Part shown: piece after piece, positions 34,720-43,535 of the stretch
Numbering within the stretch: the stretch's first letter is position 1
How the letters are laid out: each line of letters begins with the position of its first letter
Source of the DNA: Pullilachnospira sp963929535
GTDB lineage: Bacteria; Bacillota; Clostridia; Lachnospirales; Lachnospiraceae
Direction: 5' to 3'
Length of the DNA: 64,000 bases
Assembly: GCA_963929535.1 (NCBI GenBank)
Contig: CAWVIZ010000009.1
Span: 124,001 to 188,000, forward strand
Program-made: the position numbers and the translations under genes
The notes under the pieces: model-generated
Databases searched by the model: none
What the model saw: only the letters and a program-made list of their open reading frames with translations
What the model was told of the DNA's origin: nothing

Positions 34720-36414
34720 TTAAACCACTCCTCCAAATCCTTTGATAAAATCATCCACTGTGTAGCAGAACGCCTTCGGATCCAGCGCCTTCCCCATGGA
34801 GAAAATCTCCGGCGGACGGATCCCTGTCTTCTCCACCACTTCCCGGTTTCCGAAAATCTCATCCCGGCCGCCGTCCGCGATCACCTGTCCCTGCCATAAA
34901 ACAATGATCCTCTGAGCCCACTCACAGACAAGCTGCATATCATGGGTGGCGATCATCACGGTTTCCGTGATGTTCTTCATATCGTTCAGAGTCCGCATGA
35001 TCTCTTTCCTGGTGGCAATATCCAGGTTGGCTGTAGGTTCATCCAGCAGCAGGATCTCCGGATTCAGAGCAATGCCGATCGCCAGGCTGGCCCGCCGCAT
35101 CTGTCCCCCGGAAAGAAGTCTTCCATCCCGCCATCCAAGCTCGGTAAGCCGGAATCTCTCCAGGAGCTTTTCCGTCCTCTCCTCCCAGTCCTCCAGTTCC
35201 CGTGCTTTCATGGCAAATGCGATGTCGTTTTTTATGGAATCCTTGATAAACATATCCTCCGGATTCTGATAAACCAGGGACACATACCGGGACAGATCCT
35301 CCGGCCGGGTATCCCGGATATTTTTCCCTTTCAGCGTCACTGTTCCATCGGAAGGCTTCAGAAGTCCGGTCATCATTTTCATCAATGTGGACTTGCCGGC
35401 GCCGTTGGATCCGATCAGCGCGATTTTTTCTCCCCGATACAGGGTGAGATCCAGATTTCGGAACACCTCCCGGGGTTCTCCCTTTACACTGCGGTAGGAT
35501 ACGGATACGTTGTCAAAGCGGACCGCAGCCTCGCCCCTGGCGGCCTCCTTTTTCCCCTCCAGAGGTTTGTGATATGCAAGCCCTCCAAAGACTTCTTTTC
35601 CCTCTTCCACGGTGGAGGGGAGGAATTCCTTTGCGCGGATCCTTCCCGCCTTTTTCAGACCGTAGGCGGCCAGCGTCACCTGGGGAGGGAAAATATTGCA
35701 TTCCTGCAGCTCTTCTACCCTCTGCAGGGCATCCTGGGCAGTCAGCTTCCACTGTACGGCTCCGTTCTTCATCAGCACCACATGACGGCAGAAGTCCGCG
35801 ATGTACTCTGTATGGTGCTCGATCACGATAATGGTTTTCCCGTGCTTTTCATTGAGCTCCTTCAGGATCTGGTAGATCTGATCCGCATGATAAGGATCCA
35901 GCTGAGCAATGGGCTCATCCAGAATGATCACCTCCGGCCGGAGAGAAACAGCTCCCGCCAATGCCAGAAGATGGGTCTGTCCTCCGGAAAGCTGCCAGAT
36001 ATAATCCTGCTCCCGTCCCTCCAGGCCGCACATCTTCAGAGCCTCCTGCCCCCGTCTGAGATAATCTTTCATGGCATAGTTCATGCAGGCATAGGATGCG
36101 TCATCCAGAACCGTAGGCCGGACGATCTGATTTTCAAAATCCTGGTAGACGTAGCCCACCTTCTGGGCCAGACTGCCGATATCTGTCTCCAGAGTATTCA
36201 GCCCTCCTGCGAAGACCTCTCCCTGAAACTCCCCGGTGATAAAGTGGGGGATCAACCCGTTCATCACTTTACAGAGCGTGGACTTTCCGCATCCGTTATT
36301 TCCCACGATGGCCAGAAAATCTCCCTCCTCTATTTCCAGGTTTACCCCCGAAAGCGTCGGAGAAGACGCCCCGGGGTAGGTAAATGTCAGATTTCTGATC
36401 TCAATACTGTTCAT
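34720..36414 (-). CDS. ecfA: ECF transporter ATPase, two fused ABC domains (EcfA-EcfA')
   Basis: 564 residues containing two complete nucleotide-binding domains. Domain 1 (about 1-225): Walker A AIVGNNGCGKSTLCKVMNGL, signature LSGGQTHLLALAG, Walker B VIILDEPIAQLDP. Domain 2 (about 300-520): ALIGSNGAGKSTLMKMMTGL, LSGGQMRRASLAIGIAL, ILLLDEPTANLD. A fused ATPase is common in Lachnospiraceae ECF systems. It is overlapped or abutted by ecfT downstream and the S-component gene upstream (13-base gap). Confidence 0.93.
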   Translation of the reverse strand: MNSIEIRNLTFTYPGASSPTLSGVNLEIEEGDFLAIVGNNGCGKSTLCKVMNGLIPHFITGEFQGEVFAGGLNTLETDIGSLAQKVGYVYQDFENQIVRPTVLDDASYACMNYAMKDYLRRGQEALKMCGLEGREQDYIWQLSGGQTHLLALAGAVSLRPEVIILDEPIAQLDPYHADQIYQILKELNEKHGKTIIVIEHHTEYIADFCRHVVLMKNGAVQWKLTAQDALQRVEELQECNIFPPQVTLAAYGLKKAGRIRAKEFLPSTVEEGKEVFGGLAYHKPLEGKKEAARGEAAVRFDNVSVSYRSVKGEPREVFRNLDLTLYRGEKIALIGSNGAGKSTLMKMMTGLLKPSDGTVTLKGKNIRDTRPEDLSRYVSLVYQNPEDMFIKDSIKNDIAFAMKARELEDWEERTEKLLERFRLTELGWRDGRLLSGGQMRRASLAIGIALNPEILLLDEPTANLDIATRKEIMRTLNDMKNITETVMIATHDMQLVCEWAQRIIVLWQGQVIADGGRDEIFGNREVVEKTGIRPPEIFSMGKALDPKAFCYTVDDFIKGFGGVV

Positions 36415-36427
36415 CCTTTTACTCCTG

Positions 36428-37264
36428 TCAGCTCCTCTTGGATACAGCAGCCTTCTTTCTCATGATCACCAGTATGATCACCGCCAGAAGCGCTGCCACC
36501 ACGATCCCGGCAAGCAAAGCCGTACTGCTTTCTGCCCATCCTGCCTCCCATTCGATCAGGGGCATTCCGCTGGTAGCCAGAAGCTCCGCAGCTGCGGCTG
36601 CCGCAAAAGCCGCCAGGCATCCGATGATCACTTTCAGGTTGATGGATCCCAGAGCGGTGATTTCCGTTCTGGGCTGCATACCCAGAAGCGGTTCGATCTT
36701 CCCGTAAAGCTTGGGTACCAGATACAGAGTAGGCAGCAGGCAAAAGAGGATTCCTGAAAACAGCGCGTCATTCAGGAACGCGAATCCCTCCGTAGCGAAT
36801 ACACTTTCCGGAAGCCCCGGAACGGCCTCAAAATCTTCTACGGCAAACTGTACCTTCATGATATCCACAATCGTTCCCAGAAGCAGCTGAACTACGGTTC
36901 CGGTCATTGCCGCGATCCCCACCATTTTTCTGTTCCTGGGATCTCTTACCATTCTCCCCGCGATATAAACACCAATGGTCACGGTAATAAACTTCTCCAG
37001 TTCCCCAAGTCCTCCGAACTGTCCCAGCATGATCTCACTGAATACCAGCTCTCCGGTAGACGCTCCCAAAGCGGCGGAGATGGGATCAAAAAGCATCGCC
37101 AGCACCAATGGGATAAACAGAAAATACTCAACAGAGAATTCCACCACTCCCACCTGAAATTTGGGTATCAGCTCCGTAAACAAAGTAGCCAGTCCATACA
37201 GCGACATGGTCAGTACAAAGATCATCAATTTCTGCGGCTGTGCAGCCGTCTGTTTTGCAACCAT
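36428..37264 (-). CDS. ECF transporter S component, substrate unknown
   Basis: 278 residues from the ATG at 37264 (GAGGAGGAAGAAAAA upstream). About seven hydrophobic segments: FVLTMSLYGLATLFTELIPK, SVEYFLFIPLVLAMLFDPIS, ASTGELVFSEIMLGQFGGLG and others, ending in a long C-terminal span (STALLAGIVVAALLAVIILV). It is longer than the usual S component (about 190 residues) and does not carry a motif I can tie to thiamine, biotin, folate or riboflavin. It is first in the operon with the ATPase, EcfT and PHP hydrolase genes. Confidence 0.75.
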   Translation of the reverse strand: MVAKQTAAQPQKLMIFVLTMSLYGLATLFTELIPKFQVGVVEFSVEYFLFIPLVLAMLFDPISAALGASTGELVFSEIMLGQFGGLGELEKFITVTIGVYIAGRMVRDPRNRKMVGIAAMTGTVVQLLLGTIVDIMKVQFAVEDFEAVPGLPESVFATEGFAFLNDALFSGILFCLLPTLYLVPKLYGKIEPLLGMQPRTEITALGSINLKVIIGCLAAFAAAAAAELLATSGMPLIEWEAGWAESSTALLAGIVVAALLAVIILVIMRKKAAVSKRS

Positions 37265-37378
37265 TTTTTCTTCCTCCTCATAAATCATCGGGTTTCGCCG
37301 GAGCATGCGGAAAACGTCCCTGAAGAATGGGCTCTGCTTCCTGCTCCATGGCGTTTACACCAACTGTTTACGGTTAAG

Positions 37379-37424
37379 ATTATAAAAAGGGTTCGTTAAA
37401 TCAAGAATCACGATAGCGTTAAAT
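37379..37424 (-). promoter_or_regulatory. ECF operon promoter with direct repeats
   Basis: Minus-strand TTCTTG, 17-base spacer and TATAAT point at the S-component gene. ATTTAACG occurs twice in direct orientation 23 bases apart (37394-37401 inside the spacer and 37417-37424 upstream), as expected for a tandem regulator site. Confidence 0.45.
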
Positions 37425-37452
37425 GAAAGTTAATTTTCTTTTTTATGAAAAT

Positions 37453-37470
37453 ATGAAAATTATTTTTCAT
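37453..37470. promoter_or_regulatory. AT-rich palindrome between the ECF operon and the ABC-F gene
   Basis: ATGAAAATTATTTTTCAT is an imperfect 18-base palindrome with TGAAAA/TTTTCA arms, and another ATGAAAA lies just before it. The half-sites resemble RpiR/MurR-type operators. It could serve either divergent gene. Confidence 0.35.
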
Positions 37471-37495
37471 TTATCTTTCTTTCCCGGCTGACTTC

Positions 37496-37523
37496 TTGCC
37501 AATTTCCAGATTTCCTGTATAAT
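37496..37523 (+). promoter_or_regulatory. Promoter of the ABC-F gene
   Basis: TTGCCA, 16-base spacer and perfect TATAAT. It gives a leader of about 88 bases before the ATG at 37618. Confidence 0.6.
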
Positions 37524-37547
37524 GGTCGATAGGTGTCCTGCGAACCG

Positions 37548-37585
37548 CATCCTTAACGGTTCCGGTGTCCGGACCGGTAAGGATG
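37548..37585 (+). promoter_or_regulatory. Structured leader hairpin of the ABC-F gene
   Basis: CATCCTTAACGGT pairs with ACCGGTAAGGATG (one mismatch) around a 12-base loop. CCGCAT at 37545 can pair instead with ATGCGG at 37590, extending or replacing the outer stem. No T run follows, so if it regulates it may act on translation. Confidence 0.4.
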
Positions 37586-37617
37586 ATCCATGCGGCAGAG
37601 GCAACAGGAGGAAACGT

Positions 37618-39528
37618 ATGATTTTAGCATGTCAGAATATCAATAAATCTTTTGGAACCACAGAAATCTTAAAGGATGTCTCTTTTCATCTGGAGGAACG
37701 GGAAAAAGCGGCTCTGATCGGCCCCAACGGTGCCGGAAAGACCACCCTTCTGCGGATCATCATGCAGGAAATGCCTGCTGATTCCGGGGAAGTGATCATT
37801 TCCCGGGGAAAGACCATCGGTTATCTGGCCCAGCACCAGGATCTTTCGGCAGGGCGGAGCATTTATGAGGAGCTGCTGTCCGTAAAGCAGTACCTGCTGG
37901 ACATGGAGGAGAAGATCCGCGCGCTGGAGCATCAGATGAAAACCCTGACGGGAAGAGAACTGGATCAGGTGCTGGCCGATTACTCCCGTCTCACCCATCA
38001 GTTTGAACTGGAGAACGGATATGCCTGCCGCAGCGAGGTGGCCGGTGTGCTGAAGGGACTGGGATTTACAGAGGATGAGTTCTCCAAGGAGGTCTCCACT
38101 CTCTCAGGCGGCCAGAAGACCAGAGTTGCTCTGGGACGGCTGCTGCTTTCCGGACCGGATATCATCCTGCTGGACGAGCCCACCAACCACCTGGATATGG
38201 ATTCCATCGCCTGGCTGGAGACGTATCTGATGAACTATAAGGGAGCGGTATTTATCGTCTCCCACGACCGGTATTTTCTGGACAAGGTGGTGACCAAGGT
38301 AGTGGAGATCGACCACGGAGATGTCCGGACTTTCCAGGGGAATTATACCGCCTATGCTCAGAAAAAGGAGCAGATCCGGGAAGCCCAGCTTAAGGCGTAT
38401 CTGAATCAGCAGCAGGAGATCCGGCATCAGGAGGAGGTGATCGCCAAGCTGAGGTCCTTCAACCGGGAAAAGTCCATCAAACGGGCGGAGAGTCGGGAAA
38501 AAATGCTGGAAAAGATGGATGTGCTGGAAAAACCCGCCGGAGAGGATCCGCAGATGCACTTTACGCTGACTCCCAGGGTTATCAGCGGCAACGATGTACT
38601 GACTGTACAGGATCTGTCCAAGGCATTTCCCGGACAGCAGCTTTTTACCGATATCAGCTTTGAGATCCAGCGCGGAGAGCGGGTAGCCATCATCGGAGCC
38701 AATGGCACCGGAAAGACCACCATCCTGAAGATCCTGAATGGCCTGATCCCTCCGGATACCGGAGATGTGGAGCTGGGGACCAAGGTGCAGATCGGCTACT
38801 ATGACCAGGAACACCATGTTCTTCATATGGACAAGACGATCTTTGAAGAGATTTCCGATGCCTATCCTTATCTTACCAACACGGAGATCCGGAATGTACT
38901 GGCCGCCTTTCTTTTCACAGGAGACGATGTATTCCAGCCCATCAGCACTCTGAGCGGAGGTGAACGGGGCCGGGTATCCCTGGCAAAGCTGATGCTTTCA
39001 GAGGCCAACTTTCTGATCCTGGACGAGCCCACCAACCACCTGGATATCGTATCCAAGGAGATTCTGGAGAATGCTCTGAACCGTTATGAGGGAACCGTTC
39101 TCTATGTGTCCCATGACCGTTATTTTATCAACCAGACGGCCACCCGGATCCTGGAGCTGACCAATCAGTCCATGGTAAATTATATCGGAAACTATGATTA
39201 CTATCTGGAGAAAAAGGAAGAACTCACCCAGATTTATGCGCCGGCAGCGGAAACTGCCCGCCAGGCATCCGGCGATTCCTCTGTGAAGCTGGACTGGAAG
39301 GCTCAGAAAGAAGAACAGGCCCGTCAGAGAAAACGGGAAAATGATCTGAAAAAAACAGAAAAGCAGATCGAAGAGCTGGAGGCCAGAGACCGGGAAATCG
39401 ATGAAGAGATGAATCGCCCGGAGATTGCCACTGATGTGGCGGAATGCGTCCGGCTTTCCAATGAGAAGGCAAAGATCGCGTCAAAGCTGGAGGAGCTTTA
39501 TCAGGTCTGGGAAGAGCTGGCGGAATAA
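37618..39528 (+). CDS. ABC-F family ATPase
   Basis: 636 residues from the ATG at 37618 (AGGAGGAAACGT upstream). Two ABC domains: Walker A ALIGPNGAGKTTLLRIIMQE (about residue 30) and AIIGANGTGKTTILKILNGL (about 360), signatures LSGGQKTRVALGRLL and LSGGERGRVSLAKLM, and Walker B LLDEPTNHLDMDS and LILDEPTNHLDIVS. The interdomain P-site tRNA interaction linker (about 240-310) is charged, and a C-terminal coiled coil (about 575-636; KKTEKQIEELEARDREIDEE) is present. No membrane span. ABC-F proteins work on the ribosome as translation factors or antibiotic-protection proteins. The class seems YdiF/Uup-like, but drug protection cannot be judged. Confidence 0.92.
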   Translation: MILACQNINKSFGTTEILKDVSFHLEEREKAALIGPNGAGKTTLLRIIMQEMPADSGEVIISRGKTIGYLAQHQDLSAGRSIYEELLSVKQYLLDMEEKIRALEHQMKTLTGRELDQVLADYSRLTHQFELENGYACRSEVAGVLKGLGFTEDEFSKEVSTLSGGQKTRVALGRLLLSGPDIILLDEPTNHLDMDSIAWLETYLMNYKGAVFIVSHDRYFLDKVVTKVVEIDHGDVRTFQGNYTAYAQKKEQIREAQLKAYLNQQQEIRHQEEVIAKLRSFNREKSIKRAESREKMLEKMDVLEKPAGEDPQMHFTLTPRVISGNDVLTVQDLSKAFPGQQLFTDISFEIQRGERVAIIGANGTGKTTILKILNGLIPPDTGDVELGTKVQIGYYDQEHHVLHMDKTIFEEISDAYPYLTNTEIRNVLAAFLFTGDDVFQPISTLSGGERGRVSLAKLMLSEANFLILDEPTNHLDIVSKEILENALNRYEGTVLYVSHDRYFINQTATRILELTNQSMVNYIGNYDYYLEKKEELTQIYAPAAETARQASGDSSVKLDWKAQKEEQARQRKRENDLKKTEKQIEELEARDREIDEEMNRPEIATDVAECVRLSNEKAKIASKLEELYQVWEELAE

Positions 39529-39542
39529 AACGGAGGTTTTCT

Positions 39543-40064
39543 ATGCAGTACATCAGTCACTACTCTTCTCCGCTGGGAGATATTCTTCTGGCGGCGGATA
39601 CCATCGGCTTAACGGGTCTGTGGTTTGAGGGGCAGAAATACTTTGCTCTCCATCTGGATAAAGAACATCAGGAAAAGGAGCTTCCTCTGTTTAAAACGGC
39701 CCGGCGCTGGCTGGACGTCTATTTTTCCGGAAAGGAACCGGATTTTTCTGTGCCGCTCCATTTTACGGGGACAGCTTTTCAGAATAAGGTATGGGAGATC
39801 CTCTGCGCCATCCCATACGGTCAGACCACCACATACGGAGAAATCGCAAAAAAAATAGCCGTCTGGAAGGGGATTCCCCATATGTCTGCCCAGGCAGTCG
39901 GCGGCGCAGTGGGGCACAATAGGATCTCCATCATTGTCCCCTGTCATCGGGTACTGGGAACAACAGGAAGTCTGACAGGCTATGCAGGGGGAATTGAAAA
40001 AAAAGCCGCGCTGCTTCGGCTGGAAAAGGCTGATATATCCAGAGCTTTCATCCGCAAGGTATAG
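39543..40064 (+). CDS. ogt: Methylated-DNA--protein-cysteine S-methyltransferase
   Basis: 173 residues, 15 bases after the ABC-F gene, with GGAGG upstream. The active-site motif IIVPCHRVLGTTGSLTGYAG holds the acceptor Cys (about residue 136). FQNKVWEILCAIPYGQTTTY is the helix-turn-helix region that enters the minor groove. An N-terminal ribonuclease H-like domain (1-80) is present. It removes alkyl groups from O6-alkylguanine in a suicide reaction. Suggested function is DNA repair; likely cotranscribed with the ABC-F gene. Confidence 0.93.
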   Translation: MQYISHYSSPLGDILLAADTIGLTGLWFEGQKYFALHLDKEHQEKELPLFKTARRWLDVYFSGKEPDFSVPLHFTGTAFQNKVWEILCAIPYGQTTTYGEIAKKIAVWKGIPHMSAQAVGGAVGHNRISIIVPCHRVLGTTGSLTGYAGGIEKKAALLRLEKADISRAFIRKV

Positions 40065-40070
40065 AAATAC

Positions 40071-40118
40071 AGGGGGAGCGGGGGAATCCTGATATTCCGG
40101 ATTCCTCCGCTCCCCCTC
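40071..40118. terminator. Convergent terminator between ogt and icd
   Basis: AGGGGGAGCGG pairs with CCGCTCCCCCT and GGAATCC with GGATTCC inside, a very strong stem. T tracts are short on both sides, so it is called a terminator mainly by position between two converging genes. Confidence 0.5.
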
Positions 40119-40169
40119 AAACCGTGTCCTGTACATCTTCGGCGGCCAATACCATCCGCCTTCCCATCA

Positions 40170-41366
40170 TTACAGTCTTTCCGCGATTGCCTTGATGAAT
40201 CCCTGGCTGTCCAGCACTCTGGGATTCTTCAGCGTGGTGATCGCCGCCAGGTCTTTGGTCATCTGACCGCTCTCAATGGTATCCACTGTAGCTTTTTCCA
40301 GCCTGTCCGCAAACTCCATCAGCTCTTTGTTCCCATCCAGTTCACCGCGTTTTCTCAGGGCGCCGCTCCAGGCAAAGATCGTTGCCACAGAGTTGGTGGA
40401 AGTGGTCTCGCCCTTCAGATATTTATAGTAATGCCGCTGCACCGTTCCGTGAGCCGCCTCATACTCGTAATAGCCGTTGGGGGATACCAGCACGGAGGTC
40501 ATCATGGCAAGAGATCCAAAGGCCGAGGAAACCATATCGCTCATCACATCCCCGTCGTAGTTCTTGCACGCCCAGATAAATCCGCCCTCCGCTTTCATCA
40601 CGCGGGCCACGGCATCATCGATCAGAGTATAGAAATAGGTAATTCCCGCCTTCTCAAATTTCTCCTTGTACTCCGCGTCATAAATCTCCTGGAAAATATC
40701 CTTGAAGGTATGATCGTACTTCTTGGAAATGGTATCCTTGGTGGCAAACCAGAGATCCTGTTTCGTATCCAGCGCAAAGTTAAAGCAGCTTCTGGCAAAG
40801 CTCTCAATGGAGCTGTTCAGGTTATGCATTCCCTGGGCGATGCCCGGGCCGTCAAACTGATGTACCAGTTCTCTCGTCTCGGTTCCGTCTTCAGCCGTAT
40901 AGACCAGCTCCACCTTTCCGGGACCGGGAATCTTCATCTCTGTGTTCTTGTACACATCCCCGTATGCATGACGGGCCAGTGTAATGGGCTTTTTCCAGTT
41001 CTTTACACAAGGCTCGATCCCCTTGACCACAATAGGCGCCCGGAATACGGTCCCGTCCAGCATGGCGCGGATCGTCCCGTTGGGGCTTTTGTACATCTCC
41101 TTTAAGCTGTACTCCTTTACCCTGGCGGCATTGGGAGTGATGGTGGCGCATTTTACAGCCACCTTATATTTTTTGGTGGCATTGGCAGCGTCTACAGTCA
41201 CCTGGTCATTGGTCTCATTTCGGTGTTCCAGTCCCAGGTCGTAGTACTCTGTCTTCAGGTCAATATAGGGAAGCAGAAGCTCCTCTTTGATCATCTTCCA
41301 CAGAATTCTTGTCATCTCGTCGCCGTCCATCTCCACCAGGGGAGTCTGCATACTGATTTTCTTCAT
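40170..41366 (-). CDS. icd: Isocitrate dehydrogenase (NADP+)
   Basis: 398 residues of the eukaryotic/homodimeric subfamily II (IDH1-like), not the Escherichia coli type. MDGDEMTRILWKMIKEELLL is the N-terminal signature and KSPNGTIRAMLDGTVFRAPI contains the isocitrate-binding Ser/Arg region. FIWACKNYDGDVMSDMVSSA carries the metal-binding Asp residues, and YEAAHGTVQRHYYKYLKGE is the NADP-binding loop. It makes 2-oxoglutarate and NADPH for glutamate synthesis. Last gene of the operon with GntR and Re-citrate synthase (ATGA overlap with GntR). Confidence 0.95.
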   Translation of the reverse strand: MKKISMQTPLVEMDGDEMTRILWKMIKEELLLPYIDLKTEYYDLGLEHRNETNDQVTVDAANATKKYKVAVKCATITPNAARVKEYSLKEMYKSPNGTIRAMLDGTVFRAPIVVKGIEPCVKNWKKPITLARHAYGDVYKNTEMKIPGPGKVELVYTAEDGTETRELVHQFDGPGIAQGMHNLNSSIESFARSCFNFALDTKQDLWFATKDTISKKYDHTFKDIFQEIYDAEYKEKFEKAGITYFYTLIDDAVARVMKAEGGFIWACKNYDGDVMSDMVSSAFGSLAMMTSVLVSPNGYYEYEAAHGTVQRHYYKYLKGETTSTNSVATIFAWSGALRKRGELDGNKELMEFADRLEKATVDTIESGQMTKDLAAITTLKNPRVLDSQGFIKAIAERL

Positions 41367-42034
41367 TCCTGTTCCTTTCTTTCTTCTTTGAATTCGTCAA
41401 ATTGTTCCAGATTGTGTATGGTATTCATGATATGCCGGGTAGCCAGCTCCTCCGCCCTTCCCGCATCCTGCATCCGGATGGCGTCCAGGATCGCCTGATG
41501 CTCCTGATTGCTTTTTTCCGAACGGCTTCGGCTGGTGATCGACAGCTTCCGTGCCTTCTGCACATACTGATGAAAATCCCCCAGCGTATGCGCCAGGATC
41601 TTGCTGTGGGAGGCCTCGTACAGGATCTCATGAAACCGGCTGTCCAGCTCAAACACCTGCTCATAATGCTCTTTTTCCGCATAGAACTTGGACAGATACA
41701 CCGTCTCCTCCAGTTTCTCCAGCTCTTCTTCTGTCCGAAACCTGGCGGCCCATCCGGCGCACAGCCCTTCCAGCCTGGAACGGATACTGTAGATATCATG
41801 GATGTCCTTGGAGGAAATCCCATTGACAAAGGTTCCTCTGTGAGGCACCACCTCCACCAGACCTTCCAGCTCCAGCTGACGGAAAGCTTCCCTTACCGGA
41901 GTCCTGCTGACTCCCAGCTCTTTTCCCACAGCTTCCTCCACCAGTTCCTCACCCCGCTGATACTGCCCGGTGAGAATATCCTTTCTGAGTTTCTGGAATA
42001 CCTGATCCCTCAGAGAGGATTTTTGCGTTGTCAT
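41363..42034 (-). CDS. GntR family regulator (FadR/FCD subfamily)
   Basis: 223 residues from the ATG at 42034. N-terminal winged helix LRDQVFQKLRKDILTGQYQR, VGKELGVSRTPVREAFRQLE is diagnostic. The FCD all-helical effector domain (about 80-215) has metal-ligand candidates in LDSRFHEILYEASHS and the C-terminal RHIMNTIHNLEQF. Its position between the citrate synthase and icd genes, together with a perfect palindrome over the operon promoter, suggests autoregulation in response to a carboxylic acid such as citrate or 2-oxoglutarate. Confidence 0.92.
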   Translation of the reverse strand: MTTQKSSLRDQVFQKLRKDILTGQYQRGEELVEEAVGKELGVSRTPVREAFRQLELEGLVEVVPHRGTFVNGISSKDIHDIYSIRSRLEGLCAGWAARFRTEEELEKLEETVYLSKFYAEKEHYEQVFELDSRFHEILYEASHSKILAHTLGDFHQYVQKARKLSITSRSRSEKSNQEHQAILDAIRMQDAGRAEELATRHIMNTIHNLEQFDEFKEERKEQE

Positions 42035-42039
42035 ACCTT

Positions 42040-43446
42040 TCAACCCTCTTTCTTTTCTCCCAGGATGATCCCCAGACGGCTGCAGCTTTCCTCCACTACG
42101 CGCATCAGCTCCTCATCTGTCAGCACTGTCACCCGGCCGTCTTCATACTGGGCATCCACCCAGCCCTTCACCAGAGATGCCAGTTCACTGTTCTTGTCAA
42201 TCTGAGCATCCCCCTTCAGTCTGTAGTGGGTGTTGATCCAATGAGCGATTCCCGCCAGACCGGAGGTATTGGATATTGCCACCTGTACCGGTCTGTTAAG
42301 AAATTTCTCTGTATCAAATATATTATAAATCTCCTCATTTTTCAACAGTCCATCTGCATGAATTCCCGCTCTGGTGACATTAAAATTTCTTCCGACAAAG
42401 GGAGTGCGGGAGGGAATGGAATATCCGATCTCTTTTTCATAATACTCCGCCAGTTCAGTGATCACCGTGGTATCCATCCCGTCCAGCCGTCCCCGAAGCT
42501 GGGCATACTCAAATACCATGGCTTCCAGCGGCGTATTTCCTGTGCGTTCCCCGATGCCGAACAGCGAGCAGTTCACTCCGCAGGCTCCGTACAGCCAGGC
42601 TGTGGTGGAATTGCTCACCGCCTTATAGAAATCATTATGTCCGTGCCACTCGATCAGTTCACTGGGAACCCCCGCGTGATGCATCAGGCCGTAGATGATC
42701 CCCTGCACAGAACGTGGGATCACAGCGCCCGGATAATTGACACCGTATCCCATGGTGTCGCAGCAGCGGACCTTGATGGGGATCTGATACCATTCCATCA
42801 GCTTCATCAGTTCCATACAGAAAGGTATCACATATCCATAGATATCCGCTCTGGTGATATCCTCCAGATGGCATCTGGGGCTGATCCCGATCTCCAGGCA
42901 TTCCCGGATGATGTTCAGGTAATGTTCCATGGCCTCCCGGCGGTTCATCTTCATTTTATAAAAAATATGGTAATCCGAACAGCTCACCAGGATCCCCGTT
43001 TCCTTCATCCCCAGCTCCTTCACCAGTTCAAAATCCTTTTTGCTGGCCCTGATCCAGCTGGTCACCTCCGGAAACCGGTATCCCCTCTCCATACACTTGT
43101 ACACAGCGTCCCGGTCCTTCTTGCTGTACAGGAAGAATTCACTCTGCCGGATCTTTCCATGGGGTCCTCCCAGTTTATGGAGATAATCGAAGATCGTCAC
43201 GATCTGCTCCGTGGTGTACGGCGCCCTGGACTGCTGTCCGTCCCGGAATGTGGTATCCGTGATCCAGATATCATCCGGCATGTGATGAGGCACGATCCTG
43301 TCATTAAAAGCGATCTTGGGTACTTCACTGTAAGGGAACAGATTACGAAAGACATTGGGCGTTTTCACGTCCACCAGCGGATACATATGCTCTTCCAGCT
43401 CCAGCAGATTCGTTCCCTCATTCATTCTGACTTTTCTGTTTTCCAT
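42040..43446 (-). CDS. Re-citrate synthase (isopropylmalate synthase family)
   Basis: 468 residues of the HMGL/DRE-TIM metallolyase family. IWITDTTFRDGQQSRAPYTT holds the catalytic Arg and metal Asp. The other family strands include SPRCHLEDITRADIYGYVIP, and ELIEWHGHNDFYKAVSNSTT holds the HxH metal site. FVGRNFNVTRAGIHADGLLK follows. It lacks the C-terminal allosteric domain of LeuA. Neighbouring icd and an overall layout like the clostridial stereospecific (Re)-citrate synthase of Clostridium kluyveri favour that role over homocitrate or isopropylmalate synthesis. No aconitase gene is in the window. A family-level name (2-isopropylmalate synthase-like) is the safe fallback. Confidence 0.8.
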   Translation of the reverse strand: MENRKVRMNEGTNLLELEEHMYPLVDVKTPNVFRNLFPYSEVPKIAFNDRIVPHHMPDDIWITDTTFRDGQQSRAPYTTEQIVTIFDYLHKLGGPHGKIRQSEFFLYSKKDRDAVYKCMERGYRFPEVTSWIRASKKDFELVKELGMKETGILVSCSDYHIFYKMKMNRREAMEHYLNIIRECLEIGISPRCHLEDITRADIYGYVIPFCMELMKLMEWYQIPIKVRCCDTMGYGVNYPGAVIPRSVQGIIYGLMHHAGVPSELIEWHGHNDFYKAVSNSTTAWLYGACGVNCSLFGIGERTGNTPLEAMVFEYAQLRGRLDGMDTTVITELAEYYEKEIGYSIPSRTPFVGRNFNVTRAGIHADGLLKNEEIYNIFDTEKFLNRPVQVAISNTSGLAGIAHWINTHYRLKGDAQIDKNSELASLVKGWVDAQYEDGRVTVLTDEELMRVVEESCSRLGIILGEKKEG

Positions 43447-43535
43447 GGTATCTCCCTTCCGCAGATCCGGCAGGATCCGCGCCTTTCTGCCGCGGCATCT
43501 CGATTTCGCCTGTCAGCCTTTTGTATTTTTGTATC

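Noticed and set aside
34942..36465. 507-codon plus-strand frame opposite ecfA
   Set aside because: Antisense shadow of the duplicated ATPase with no start site or conserved domain.
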